DNA of 64,000 nucleotides, from assembly GCF_011492965.1 (NCBI RefSeq), contig NZ_CP045121.1:682001-746000 (forward strand), written 5' to 3'. The notes beneath the pieces were generated by a model that ran no database searches, was not told where the DNA came from, and saw only the letters and a program-made list of their open reading frames with translations. Each line of letters starts with the position of its first letter. The first letter of the stretch is position 1. Positions 47,272 through 55,892 of this stretch are shown piece by piece. The translations under genes and the position numbers were made by a program. The DNA comes from Rubrobacter marinus (GTDB lineage Bacteria > Actinomycetota > Rubrobacteria > Rubrobacterales > Rubrobacteraceae).

Positions 47272-48061
47272 GCGAGCGGGCCAGCGCGGGCTCCTCCGGC
47301 TCTCCTTCGAGGAGCGCGGCGGGAAGACCGTCCTGGCCGGCCGCTACGCCGGGGCGCCGTTCGGGTCGGTGCGCGCGGGCTACGGGGACGGCTCCGGCGC
47401 CGCCGAGGTCCAGGTCACCAACCCCTCCGGCGGCATCCTCGGCGGGGACGAGCTGGGGATGGAGGTCTCCCTCGCCCCCGGCTCCTCTGCCACGGTCCTC
47501 ACCCAGGCGGCGAACAAGGCCTACGGGGGGCCCGAGGCCCGTCAGGACGCGGCCTTCGAGGTGGGGGAGGGCGCCGCGCTGGAGTACATGCCCCACCACC
47601 TGATCCCCTACGCCTCCTCGAACTACCGCCAGGAGACGAGGATACGCCTCGCGAAGGGCGCGATCCTCCTCACCTGGGACGCCGGCCGCGTCGCGCGCGG
47701 CGAGAGGTTCGCCTACGCACGCCTCTCCTCCCGGACGCGCATCATGCGAGACGGCCTCCCCGAGGTCGTCGACGGCTTCGACCTCCCCGCGGGCGGCGAG
47801 CCCTTCGGCGGCTACTCCTACCTCGCCGGGCTCTACGTCCTCGCCCCTTTGGACCTCGCGCCGCTCGCGGACGAGCTGCACCATGCCCTCCTCCCCGGCG
47901 CCCCACGCGTCCTCGCCTCCGCGAGCGCCCCCTCGTCCGGGCTCTGCGCGGTCCGCGTCCTCGCGCGCGACGCCACCGCTCTATATCGGGCGTTAAACGT
48001 TTGCCGGGCGCTGTCGAGGGCGCGTCTCGGGCTGGCGCCGCCGGTCAGGGAGGTGTGGTAG
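47270..48061 (+). CDS. ureD: Urease accessory protein UreD (UreH), start unresolved
   Basis: About 260 residues. SFEERGGKTVLAGRYAGAPF, VQVTNPSGGILGGDELGMEV, ATVLTQAANKAYGG, LEYMPHHLIPYASSNYRQET and DAGRVARGERFAY are diagnostic. It is the scaffold for UreF and UreG on apo-urease. No ATG, GTG or TTG is in frame near the family start. If one G is missing from GCGGG at 47276-47280, translation could begin at GTG 47205 inside ureG. It is last in the urease operon; MoeA follows 35 bases later. Confidence 0.85.
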
Positions 48062-48096
48062 CTTGGCGGAAACGAGCGTTAGACAGGGGTAGGGCG

Positions 48097-49356
48097 ATGC
48101 AACTCTTCCAGAAGCTGACAGACCACCACGACGCCGTGCGGCTCATCCTGGAGAACGCGCGGAGGCTGCCCGTAGAGATGGTTCCGCTCGTCGAGGCGCG
48201 GGGCCTCGCGCTCGCCGAGGACCTGTACGCCCGCTTCGACTCGCCGCCCTTCGACAACTCGGCGGTGGACGGCTACGCCGTTCGGAGCGCCGACGCCGAG
48301 GCCGGTCGCGTCTTCGAGGTCGTCGACGAGGCACCGGCGGGGCGTCCGGCCGAGGGGAGCGTCGGAGAGGGGGAGGCGATCAAGATCTTCACCGGCGGCG
48401 TCATCCCGGACGGCGCCGACGCGGTCGTCATGGTCGAGAACACCTCGGGATGGGGCGAGAGGTTCGAGCTCAAGAAGGGCGCTCCCGCCGGCAACAACGT
48501 CCGCGAGCGCGGCGGCGACGTCCACGAGGGCGACCTCATCCTGGCCGCCGGGACGGAGGTAGGCGTGCCCGAGATCGCGCTCGCCGCCACGCAGGGCTAC
48601 GGCGAGCTCCCCGTCTACCGGCGCCCGAAGGTAGTAGTCCTCGCGACCGGCACCGAGCTCGTCGAGCCGGGCGCTCGCGAGCTCGCGCCCGGCGAGATCT
48701 TCGACTCGAACTCCTACGCCCTCGTTGCGCAGGCCCTCGAAGCCGGCGCCGACGCCCGCCGCGTCTCCGCCGCCTCCGACGACGCGGACGTCCTGCGCGC
48801 CGCCGTGGAGGAGGCCCTGGAGGACGCCGACGTCGTGGTCACGAGCGGCGGGGTCTCGGTGGGAGAGAAGGACCTCGTCAAGAGCACGCTGCTGGACCTC
48901 GGGGTGAGCCAGGTCTTCTGGGGCGTCAAGCTCAAGCCCGGCAAGCCCGTGTTCTTCGGCGCCCGCGACGACGCCGAGGGCTCGGCCCGCTTCTTCGGCC
49001 TCCCCGGCAACCCCGTCTCCGCGATGGTCTGCTTCGAGCTCTTCGTCCGGCCCGCCCTCATGGCGATGACCGGCCGCGAGGACCGGCGCCGCCCCCGCGT
49101 GAGCGTCTACTTCGACGACGACGTCGAGAACAAGTTCGGCAGGATGCACGCTATGCGCGTGACCCTGACGCGGACGGAGAAGGGGCTTCGGGCCGAGTCC
49201 GTCGGCGCCCAGGGCTCCGGGCTCGTCAGCTCCTTGACGAAGGCCGACGCCCTGGCACTCATCGGGCCGGAGTCCGAGGGCGTGCGCGCCGGGGAGCCCG
49301 TCGAGGCCATCGTCCTGCGCGAAGACGTGCTGCTCGGGGCTGTCCCGGGGTTCTAG
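48097..49356 (+). CDS. moeA: Molybdopterin molybdenumtransferase MoeA
   Basis: 419 residues from ATG 48097 after CAGGGGTAGGG. FDSPPFDNSAVDGYAVRSAD is the MoeA start; IFTGGVIPDGADAVVMVE, VLATGTELVEPG, VVTSGGVSVGEKD and FGLPGNPVSAMVCFELF are the conserved domain III blocks. It inserts molybdate into adenylylated molybdopterin. No molybdoenzyme gene is in the window. If the FrnE candidate is truly a selenoprotein, a Mo/Sec formate dehydrogenase elsewhere would be a natural companion; that is speculation. Confidence 0.94.
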   Translation: MQLFQKLTDHHDAVRLILENARRLPVEMVPLVEARGLALAEDLYARFDSPPFDNSAVDGYAVRSADAEAGRVFEVVDEAPAGRPAEGSVGEGEAIKIFTGGVIPDGADAVVMVENTSGWGERFELKKGAPAGNNVRERGGDVHEGDLILAAGTEVGVPEIALAATQGYGELPVYRRPKVVVLATGTELVEPGARELAPGEIFDSNSYALVAQALEAGADARRVSAASDDADVLRAAVEEALEDADVVVTSGGVSVGEKDLVKSTLLDLGVSQVFWGVKLKPGKPVFFGARDDAEGSARFFGLPGNPVSAMVCFELFVRPALMAMTGREDRRRPRVSVYFDDDVENKFGRMHAMRVTLTRTEKGLRAESVGAQGSGLVSSLTKADALALIGPESEGVRAGEPVEAIVLREDVLLGAVPGF

Positions 49357-49406
49357 GCCAGGGCCTTCGCCGGGCACCCGTGGGCGGGAAGCATGGTCGT
49401 CGGTGG

Positions 49407-49412
49407 TAGAAT
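49407..49412 (+). promoter_or_regulatory. -10 box TAGAAT before the HhH protein gene
   Basis: TAGAAT ends nine bases before ATG 49422 with no ribosome site between (CGAGTTCTA), so the message is probably leaderless. No -35 match was seen. Confidence 0.4.
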
Positions 49413-49421
49413 CGAGTTCTA

Positions 49422-50465
49422 ATGATCGGGTCTGATTTCGAGGACAACATCTTCCGCCGTCGGATGATGAAGGAGGTCGCGCCGGGGCTCCCGGTTCACT
49501 TCTCCTTCTATTCCCCGACCGTCAAGGTGCAGGTCCAGGCCGCCGCCGAGCACCTGCCGGGGGCCAACGGCCGCTACATCGGCAACGGGGTGACGATAGA
49601 GTTCGTCCCCGAGGACGCCGCGGCGGTCGAGCGGGTGCGCGAGTTTATCTGGCACTGGGAGGAGAACAGCCCGTTCACCGGAGCCCGCAAGATCAACCAC
49701 CTCAGGCGCGGCGTGGACCCCGAGAGCGTGAACGGCATGCTGGAGATGGTGCGCGGCGTGGACAAGAGGGCCGCGGCGAAGGCGGCCGACGCCGCCGAAC
49801 CCGACGAGCTTCGCGAGATGATCGAGGCCGAGGACGCCAAGGCCCTCGCCCGCCTGCCCGGCATCGGCGAGAAGCGGGCCCTGGCGGTGGTCGAGTTCTA
49901 CAAGAACGAGAGGAGCCCGCGCCGCTTCCTCCACGCGGCCAACCGCAACGACCGCTTTCGCGGCGCGCCGGTCCAGACGGAGCTGGACCTCTCCGGCGAC
50001 CTCGAGGCCCAGGTCGAGGAGCACGCCGCCCGTGCCCGCGCTTTGGGCGACCCCGACCCGCTCGGCCCCAACGAGCCGCCGGGGCACACGACGCTGCGCA
50101 ACGCGAACCTCCTGCACCCGGTGCCGATGACGCCGTCGCTGATGGGCCGGAGCGTCTACTACCCGGAGCAGGTGGCGCTCTTCGCGGATACTTTGAAGCG
50201 CGTGCTCGTCCGGGGCGAGAAGCTCGCCGGGGTGCGCGCCCTGCGCATACACCGCGGCAAGATCTTCCACATGGTCAAGCTCCCCGGGGTGGGGGAGAAG
50301 ACGCGCGCCCGGGTGCTCGCCAGCGGGCTGCTGGATCACGAGTACACCTACGGGAACCTCGTCGCGGTCGAGGGGGTCACGGAGACGCAGGCCCGCACGA
50401 TCGCCGAGGCCGCGATCAACGAAGGCATGGTCAACGGCAACGGGACGGAGGTCCGTGCCTCCTAG
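49422..50465 (+). CDS. Helix-hairpin-helix protein of unknown function, probable DNA repair partner
   Basis: 347 residues. Residues 1-80 are a beta-rich domain I do not recognise (LPVHFSFYSPTVKVQVQAAA). A HhH motif LARLPGIGEKRALAVVEF is near 144-161, a second KLPGVGEKTRARVLASGL near 285-302, and VEGVTETQARTIAEAAI may be a third half-motif near 316-332. Between them is a linker with TELDLSGDLEAQVEEHAARA and PHO-like NANLLHPVPMTPSLM. HhH pairs bind DNA backbone without sequence preference. The stop overlaps the start of the exonuclease/GIY-YIG gene, so they are one operon. Confidence 0.65.
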   Translation: MIGSDFEDNIFRRRMMKEVAPGLPVHFSFYSPTVKVQVQAAAEHLPGANGRYIGNGVTIEFVPEDAAAVERVREFIWHWEENSPFTGARKINHLRRGVDPESVNGMLEMVRGVDKRAAAKAADAAEPDELREMIEAEDAKALARLPGIGEKRALAVVEFYKNERSPRRFLHAANRNDRFRGAPVQTELDLSGDLEAQVEEHAARARALGDPDPLGPNEPPGHTTLRNANLLHPVPMTPSLMGRSVYYPEQVALFADTLKRVLVRGEKLAGVRALRIHRGKIFHMVKLPGVGEKTRARVLASGLLDHEYTYGNLVAVEGVTETQARTIAEAAINEGMVNGNGTEVRAS

Positions 50466-52275
50466 CTTCTACGGGTTCGTCAAGGACCGTGGACCCGTGG
50501 GGGCGGAGGAGATCTCCACCGAACTGCTCCGCCTCCCCGAACTCAACGGCGACGCCCGCGCGCACGTCGAGAAGCTCGTGGAGGGGGACCCGAGGTTCCG
50601 GTGGGACGCCACGGGCGCCCTCCGCACGGTCGACGCAGAGTCGCTCCCGTTGGACGAGGCCCCCTACGTCGTCTTCGACGTGGAGACGACCGGCTCCTCC
50701 GCGGGGAAGGGCGGCATCACCGAGATCGGGGCCGTCAAGGTGCAGGGCGGGCTCGTGGTGGACAGGTTCTCCTCCCTCGTCAACCCCGAGCGCCCCATCG
50801 AGCCGTTCGTGGTCCGGCTCACCGGCATCACAGACAGGATGGTCTCGGGCGCGCCGACCTCGTCGGAGGTGATGCCGCTCTTCGAGGAGTTCGTCGAGGG
50901 GGCGGTGGTGGTCGGGCACAACGTCCACTTCGACTGCTCCTTCGTCGCCGCCGCGCGGGGCGGGGAGCCCCTCCCGAACCCCATCCTCGACACCCTCAAG
51001 CTCTCGCGCACGCTCGTGCCCGGGCTCAAGCGCTACCGGCTCGCCTCCCTCGTCTCGCACTTCGGGATCCGGACGGTCCCCAACCACCGGGCGCTAGCCG
51101 ACGCCGCCGCGACGGCCGAGGTCTTTTTGAAGCTCCTCAAGCTCTTGAAGTCCGCCGGGGTCGGGAGCGTCGGCGAGGCGGTCGGCTTGAAGGCGTCGCG
51201 CACGCGGGTGAAGCCGCAGAAGGGGCACCTGGCCGAGCCCTTGCCGCGCACGCCCGGGGTCTACTACTTCGTGGACAAGGACGAGACCGTCCTGTACGTG
51301 GGGAAGGCGAAGGACCTCAAGGCGCGCGTGAGGACCTACTTCAACGGCGGCGACGGGCGGCGCAAGATCGGGCGCCTCGTCCAGGAGGTCGCGGAGGTCC
51401 GCTACACGGAGACCGAGACGGAGCTGAAGGCCCTGATCTTCGAGGACCGGGAGATCAAACGCCTCCTCCCCCGCTACAACCGCGCCGGGCGCGGCCAGAA
51501 GGCGTCGTGGTTTCTGGAGCTCGACGGGAACGAGCCGTACCCCCTCCCGAAGAGGGTCCCCCGCACAGAGGAGGCCCGCGAGGGCGTAGTACGCCTCGGC
51601 CCGTACCGCAGCGCCGGCGTGCTCGATACCTGCGTGGAGGCTTTGGGCAGGATCTTCCCCCTCAGAAGGTGCGACGGGGACGCGGGGGGCGAGGCCTGCT
51701 TCTACGGCCAGATGGGCCGCTGCGCCCCGTGCATGGGGATGGGCCGGGATGAGTACCGCGAGGCCGTGATGGAGCCACTCGTGGCGCTGCTGCGCGGCGA
51801 GGGCGGCGAGGAGCACCTGAAGGCCCTTGTCGCCGAGCGCGGCAAGCTCGCCGCCGCCCTTGAGTTCGAGGGCGCGGCGCGCCTGCGCGACCTTATAGCA
51901 GGCATACAGCGCATCCGGCTCGCCCGCTCCATCGTGAGCGCCGAGGGGGTGCAGGCGGTCGTGGCCCCCTCGACCGAGCCCGGCGTCGTCGAGGTCTTCG
52001 TCCTCTCGAACGGGCGCCTCGTCGCCCACGGGGGGTTCGAGCCCTCGGACGCGGAGGGCCTCGAGCTCTTCGCCGCGGAGGCTCTCGACGGCTACGACGA
52101 CGAGATCGTCGGCCCCCGGAAGGCCGACGAGGCGCGGGTGGTCGCCTCCTACCTCAAGAGGCAGGGCCAGCCCGTGGAGGCCGTGCGCCTCTCGGCGGCC
52201 GGAGACCTCGCCGCGACCGTGCTCCGGGTGGCGGAGTTGGCCGAGGCGGCGGCCGGGGATTCCGCGGGGGCATGA
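50455..52275 (+). CDS. DEDDh exonuclease fused to UvrC-like GIY-YIG endonuclease
   Basis: 606 residues from GTG 50455. Residues ~72-235 are a PolC/epsilon-type 3'-5' exonuclease: FDVETTG, GHNVHFDCSF, HRALADAAAT hold the DEDDh residues. Residues ~265-345 are a GIY-YIG domain: RTPGVYYFVDKDETVLYVGK and LKARVRTYFN. The rest resembles the UvrC Cys-rich and UVR regions (CFYGQMGRCAPCMG, ALEFEGAARLRDLIAG) without the RNase H half and terminal HhH. It resembles actinobacterial Cho-like fusions. It probably incises and trims damaged DNA. The preceding HhH protein may supply the missing DNA-binding part. Confidence 0.92.
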   Translation: MPPSFYGFVKDRGPVGAEEISTELLRLPELNGDARAHVEKLVEGDPRFRWDATGALRTVDAESLPLDEAPYVVFDVETTGSSAGKGGITEIGAVKVQGGLVVDRFSSLVNPERPIEPFVVRLTGITDRMVSGAPTSSEVMPLFEEFVEGAVVVGHNVHFDCSFVAAARGGEPLPNPILDTLKLSRTLVPGLKRYRLASLVSHFGIRTVPNHRALADAAATAEVFLKLLKLLKSAGVGSVGEAVGLKASRTRVKPQKGHLAEPLPRTPGVYYFVDKDETVLYVGKAKDLKARVRTYFNGGDGRRKIGRLVQEVAEVRYTETETELKALIFEDREIKRLLPRYNRAGRGQKASWFLELDGNEPYPLPKRVPRTEEAREGVVRLGPYRSAGVLDTCVEALGRIFPLRRCDGDAGGEACFYGQMGRCAPCMGMGRDEYREAVMEPLVALLRGEGGEEHLKALVAERGKLAAALEFEGAARLRDLIAGIQRIRLARSIVSAEGVQAVVAPSTEPGVVEVFVLSNGRLVAHGGFEPSDAEGLELFAAEALDGYDDEIVGPRKADEARVVASYLKRQGQPVEAVRLSAAGDLAATVLRVAELAEAAAGDSAGA

Positions 52276-52281
52276 TAGAAT
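52276..52281 (+). promoter_or_regulatory. -10 box TAGAAT before the PhoB-type regulator operon
   Basis: TAGAAT ends nine bases before ATG 52291 of a 12-codon leader frame. It overlaps the end of the exonuclease gene. A matching -35 was not identified. Confidence 0.4.
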
Positions 52282-52290
52282 AAGCGCCAT

Positions 52291-52329
52291 ATGCTAGGGA
52301 TTTTTAAGGTACGACGAAGGACCGGTTAG
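52291..52329 (+). CDS. 12-codon leader peptide upstream of the response regulator
   Basis: ATG 52291 opens MLGIFKVRRRTG then TAG 52327-52329, three bases before the regulator ATG 52333. It is probably leaderless and coupled to the regulator by reinitiation. The frame has no known family and may be chance. Confidence 0.3.
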   Translation: MLGIFKVRRRTG

Positions 52330-52332
52330 GGC

Positions 52333-53031
52333 ATGGCGCAGGGTGTACAGGGGGCGACGCGCAGGATACTTCTGGTGGACGACGAGCCGTCCATCCAGAA
52401 GATGCTCGTACACGCCCTGGAGCGAGAAGGCTTCGCGGTACACGCGGTGGGGGACGGGGAGGCGGCGCTCGAGGCGTTCTCCTCCTACGAGCCGCACCTC
52501 ATGATCCTGGACATCATGCTGCCGAAGATAGACGGGACCGAGGTGTGCCGCAGGATACGGTCCCAGAGCGAGGTCCCGATCATCATGCTCACCGCCAAGG
52601 ACGACGAGATCGACCGGGTGGTGGGGCTGGAGCTCGGGGCGGACGACTACGTGACGAAGCCGTTCGCGGTCAGGGAGCTCGTGGCGAGGGTGCGCGCCAT
52701 CATGCGCCGCGTCTCCGTGCCGGCCGGCAAGAGCCAGGAGGAGCTCTCCTACGACGGCTTGAGGATCCACCTGCCCAGCCGCCGCGTGAACGTCGCCGGG
52801 AACGACGTGGACCTGACCTACACGGAGTTCGAGCTTCTGGTGACGCTCGCCTCCAGCCCGGGGCGCGTCTTCTCCCGGAGCACGCTGCTGACGCGCGTGT
52901 GGGGCGACGAGTTCCGCGACGAGCGCACCGTCGACGTCCACATACGCCACCTGCGCGAGAAGATCGAGCGCGACCCCCGAAACCCCGAGTTCATCCACAC
53001 CGCACGGGGTGTCGGATATGTCTTCCGTTAA
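52333..53031 (+). CDS. OmpR/PhoB-family response regulator (MtrA-like)
   Basis: 232 residues. Receiver: VDDEPSIQ, phospho-acceptor Asp in LMILDIMLPKIDG (near 59), Lys in YVTKPFAVREL. Winged-helix output: LTYTEFELLVTLASSPGRVF, RSTLLTRVWGDEF and RTVDVHIRHLREKIE. It overlaps by 23 bases the GTG start of a PhoR/MtrB-type kinase gene. The pair most resembles MtrA/MtrB or PhoP/PhoR of actinobacteria, which control envelope and phosphate functions. The actual signal is unknown. Confidence 0.93.
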   Translation: MAQGVQGATRRILLVDDEPSIQKMLVHALEREGFAVHAVGDGEAALEAFSSYEPHLMILDIMLPKIDGTEVCRRIRSQSEVPIIMLTAKDDEIDRVVGLELGADDYVTKPFAVRELVARVRAIMRRVSVPAGKSQEELSYDGLRIHLPSRRVNVAGNDVDLTYTEFELLVTLASSPGRVFSRSTLLTRVWGDEFRDERTVDVHIRHLREKIERDPRNPEFIHTARGVGYVFR

Positions 53032-54913
53032 GGACCGACTCTTTACCGTCAATAAGCGCGCGGAGAGGGGGCTCTCCGCAAGAAACGGGAGCAAGGGGGT
53101 CTTGGATCCCCTGACCGGGCTCCGGCGGAGGCTCGGGGCGCTGAGGCTCGGCAAGAAGCTCCAGCGCCCCCGCGTAAGCATCCAGGTCTGGCTTACGGCG
53201 CTCTTTCTGTTCGTCACCGCGCTCGCCTGCGTGACGGCGTACTCCATCGTCACCGGGACCATCGGGGAGATCCTGGAGCGCTCGGCGGAGCGCAGCTTCG
53301 AGCAGGCCGTGGGGAACCAGTTCGAGGACCAGACGCAGCCGGGCGACCCCTCGATCACCGAGCAGAGCATAGCGAGGTTCGCGGCCAACCGCGGCGTGAG
53401 CTGGGGCATCGTGCGCGGTGAGACGGGGGAGCGCGTGAGGGGCAACCTCACCGACTTCGACCGCGGCGTCGTGACGGAGGCGCTGGCGGCGCGGCAGTCC
53501 GAGACGGGGCTGATGGCCATCGGGGGCAACGAGAGCGGGGACCGGACGCTCGCCACCTACGCCTCGCCCATAGAGGTGACGGGCGAAGAGAACGCGGCCC
53601 TCGTCTTCTCCAGGGTCTACACCGAGAGCGACCTGAACGTGGACACGGCCCTGCAGAGGATCAACCGGCTCGCCCTCCTCGCCGGCACCCTCGCCCTGCT
53701 CATCTCCGGCTTCTCCGGCTACGTGGTGGCGAACCTGATCTCGCGCCGCCTGAACCGCCTCGACGGCGCCGCCCGCCGCCTGGCGTCGGGGAACTTCGAC
53801 GAGCGCATCACGACCCGCGTGGAGGACGAGGTCGGCTCCCTGGGCGCCACGTTCAACGCGATGGCCTCCTCCCTCAAGGGCGCCTTTCGCCAGCTCCAGC
53901 AGGAGAAGACGCGAAGCCAGGCGATCCTCGACGGCATGACCGACGCTGTGGTGGGCGTCGACCGCGACCTGAACGCGACCTTTTTGAACCCCCGCGCCCG
54001 CGAGCTTCTGGAGAACTCGGAGCCGGCCTTCCACGAGCGCTTGCAGGAGGTCCTCGCCAAGAGCCGCTTCTCCGGCGGCCCCGTCGCGGAGCCGGAGGTC
54101 GAGGCGGGGGATCGGATCATCGAGGTCCGCGCCGCCCCCCTGGAGGACGGGGCGCTCGCGATCCTGCGCGACGTCACCGAGGAGCGCCAGGTCGAACGGG
54201 CGAAGGCCGAGTTTATCGCCAACGCCTCCCACGAGCTCAAGACCCCCCTCTTCGCCCTCTCGGGCTACCTGGAGATGATGGAGGACGAGGAGGACGAGGA
54301 GACGCGGCGGGACTTCCTCAAGGCCATGCGCGGCGCCACGGAGCGCCTGCAGAACCTCGCCAAGACCCTCCTCGACCTCTCGCGCCTCGACGCGAACGCC
54401 GTCACCTTCCGGCTCGAGGAGGTCGACCTCGAAGAGCTCCTGCACGGCCTCAAGCGGGACTTCGCCTACACGGGGCGCGAGATCCGCCTCCACCTCGAAG
54501 GGGACGTCCCGCCGGTGAGGACGGACCCGACCCAGCTCCACCGCATGCTCGCCATCCTCCTGGACAACGCCCTGAAGTACTCGGGCGGGCCGGAGGGCAC
54601 GGCGCCGGTGGACGTCCACCTCCGCCGCGAGGACGGGCACGCTACGGTCAGCGTCCGCGACCGCGGCTGCGGCATCCCGCAGACCGAGATCCGGCACATC
54701 TTCGAGCGCTTCTACCGCGCCCAGGGCTCCTCCCGCGCCGACGGCACCGGCCTCGGCCTCGCCCTCGCGTGGGAGATCGCGCAGCACCTCGGCGGGGACA
54801 TCTGCGTCGAGAGCGAGCCCGACGTCGGCAGCACGTTCACCGTCGAGCTCCCCCTCGACGACGGGGCCGAAGGGCTCGAGGAACGGGCGCCGCAGCGCTC
54901 AAACGTCTCCTAG
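53009..54913 (+). CDS. Sensor histidine kinase, PhoR/MtrB type (HAMP-PAS-HisKA-HATPase)
   Basis: 634 residues from GTG 53009; ATG 53018 is an alternative. Two membrane helices (about 58-85 and 212-240) flank an extracytoplasmic sensor of ~125 residues. Then HAMP (RRLNRLDGAARRLASGNFDE), a PAS-like region (ILDGMTDAVVGVDRDLNATF), HisKA with His in FIANASHELKTPLFALSGYL, and HATPase (N box LAILLDNALKYS, G1 DRGCGI, G2 GTGLGLALAWEIA). It is coupled to the regulator before it. Acidic stretch EDEEDEE follows the H-box. Confidence 0.93.
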   Translation: MSDMSSVKDRLFTVNKRAERGLSARNGSKGVLDPLTGLRRRLGALRLGKKLQRPRVSIQVWLTALFLFVTALACVTAYSIVTGTIGEILERSAERSFEQAVGNQFEDQTQPGDPSITEQSIARFAANRGVSWGIVRGETGERVRGNLTDFDRGVVTEALAARQSETGLMAIGGNESGDRTLATYASPIEVTGEENAALVFSRVYTESDLNVDTALQRINRLALLAGTLALLISGFSGYVVANLISRRLNRLDGAARRLASGNFDERITTRVEDEVGSLGATFNAMASSLKGAFRQLQQEKTRSQAILDGMTDAVVGVDRDLNATFLNPRARELLENSEPAFHERLQEVLAKSRFSGGPVAEPEVEAGDRIIEVRAAPLEDGALAILRDVTEERQVERAKAEFIANASHELKTPLFALSGYLEMMEDEEDEETRRDFLKAMRGATERLQNLAKTLLDLSRLDANAVTFRLEEVDLEELLHGLKRDFAYTGREIRLHLEGDVPPVRTDPTQLHRMLAILLDNALKYSGGPEGTAPVDVHLRREDGHATVSVRDRGCGIPQTEIRHIFERFYRAQGSSRADGTGLGLALAWEIAQHLGGDICVESEPDVGSTFTVELPLDDGAEGLEERAPQRSNVS

Positions 54914-55059
54914 ACCGCGCCCGTATTTCCTCTACCGCAAACTAACCTTTGGATGTAAAATAGGTTTCGGGGCAACCCTTGGTTCGTGGATTCTCCCCCC
55001 TCCCCGCGGACCGGTGTTGCCCCACTTTCGTCCCTTGATTCTCCCTTACGAACCGCACC

Positions 55060-55737
55060 CTAGAACAGCGGCGGCGGGGGGACGGGCACCCCCAGCAGCG
55101 CGAGGGCCAGGTAGAGCGGCTGCAGCATGGACGAGATGATGAAGCTGAGGGGGGAGACGTAGAACGGCGGCACCCTCGACAGGAAGTAGCCGAGCAGCAC
55201 CAGGCCCAGCAGGACGTACGGGCCGTACTCGTTCATAAAGCCCACGAAGCCGTTCAGGGCGCGCGGCAGGAACGGGTAGAGGATCTTGGAGCCGTCCAGC
55301 GGCGGGATGGGGATCAGGTTGAACACGAACAGCAGGGCGTTCGTGAACGCGAAGGCCGCTATCGTGACGAGCAAGAACCCCTCCTGAAAGACCGCGAGCC
55401 TGTACAGCGCCGCGCAGACCACGAGCACGGCGAGGTTCGAGGCCGGACCGGCGAACGCCACCGCGACCGGGCCCCACACGCCGCCCCGGATTCTGGAGGC
55501 GTCCACCGGGACCGGCTTCCCCCAGCCGAAACCCGCGACGACGAGCAGCACGCTCCCCAGCGGGTCGAGGTGCTCGGCCGGGTTCAGGGTGACCCGCCCC
55601 TGCCGGTAGGCCGTGCTGTCGCCGAGCCGCCAGGCCGTGAACGCGTGGGCCGCCTCGTGCACCGTGATCCCCAGCACGAACCCCATGATCAACATCACCG
55701 CGAAGAGCGGGCTCAGGTTGAAGGCGCTCAGCAACAC
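55060..55737 (-). CDS. Site-2 protease-like M50 metalloprotease
   Basis: 225 residues, five to six helices. HEAAHAFTAWRLGD holds the HExxH zinc site (GITVHEAAHA, about 24-33); GRVTLNPAEHLDPLGSVLL and NLIPIPPLDGSKIL supply the NPxxHxDP and third-ligand Asp motifs of the short YwhC/Rv2869-unlike subgroup without PDZ. It is a membrane protease; the substrate is unknown. It is transcribed alone on the minus strand. The 54914-55059 gap shows nothing else. Confidence 0.9.
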   Translation of the reverse strand: MLLSAFNLSPLFAVMLIMGFVLGITVHEAAHAFTAWRLGDSTAYRQGRVTLNPAEHLDPLGSVLLVVAGFGWGKPVPVDASRIRGGVWGPVAVAFAGPASNLAVLVVCAALYRLAVFQEGFLLVTIAAFAFTNALLFVFNLIPIPPLDGSKILYPFLPRALNGFVGFMNEYGPYVLLGLVLLGYFLSRVPPFYVSPLSFIISSMLQPLYLALALLGVPVPPPPLF

Positions 55738-55892
55738 GAGGCGTACCCCACGGCTTGGCGAGACGGCGGAAGCGTCGCAGCGAGCCCCAGAGAGTAGGCC
55801 CTCGGGACGCGAGCGAGCTCTCTACCCGCAGGAGAACCGGGAGGCCGAAGTGTCGAGGGGCGTGGTCGCGGAAGCGGCTTCCGCAAGCCGCT

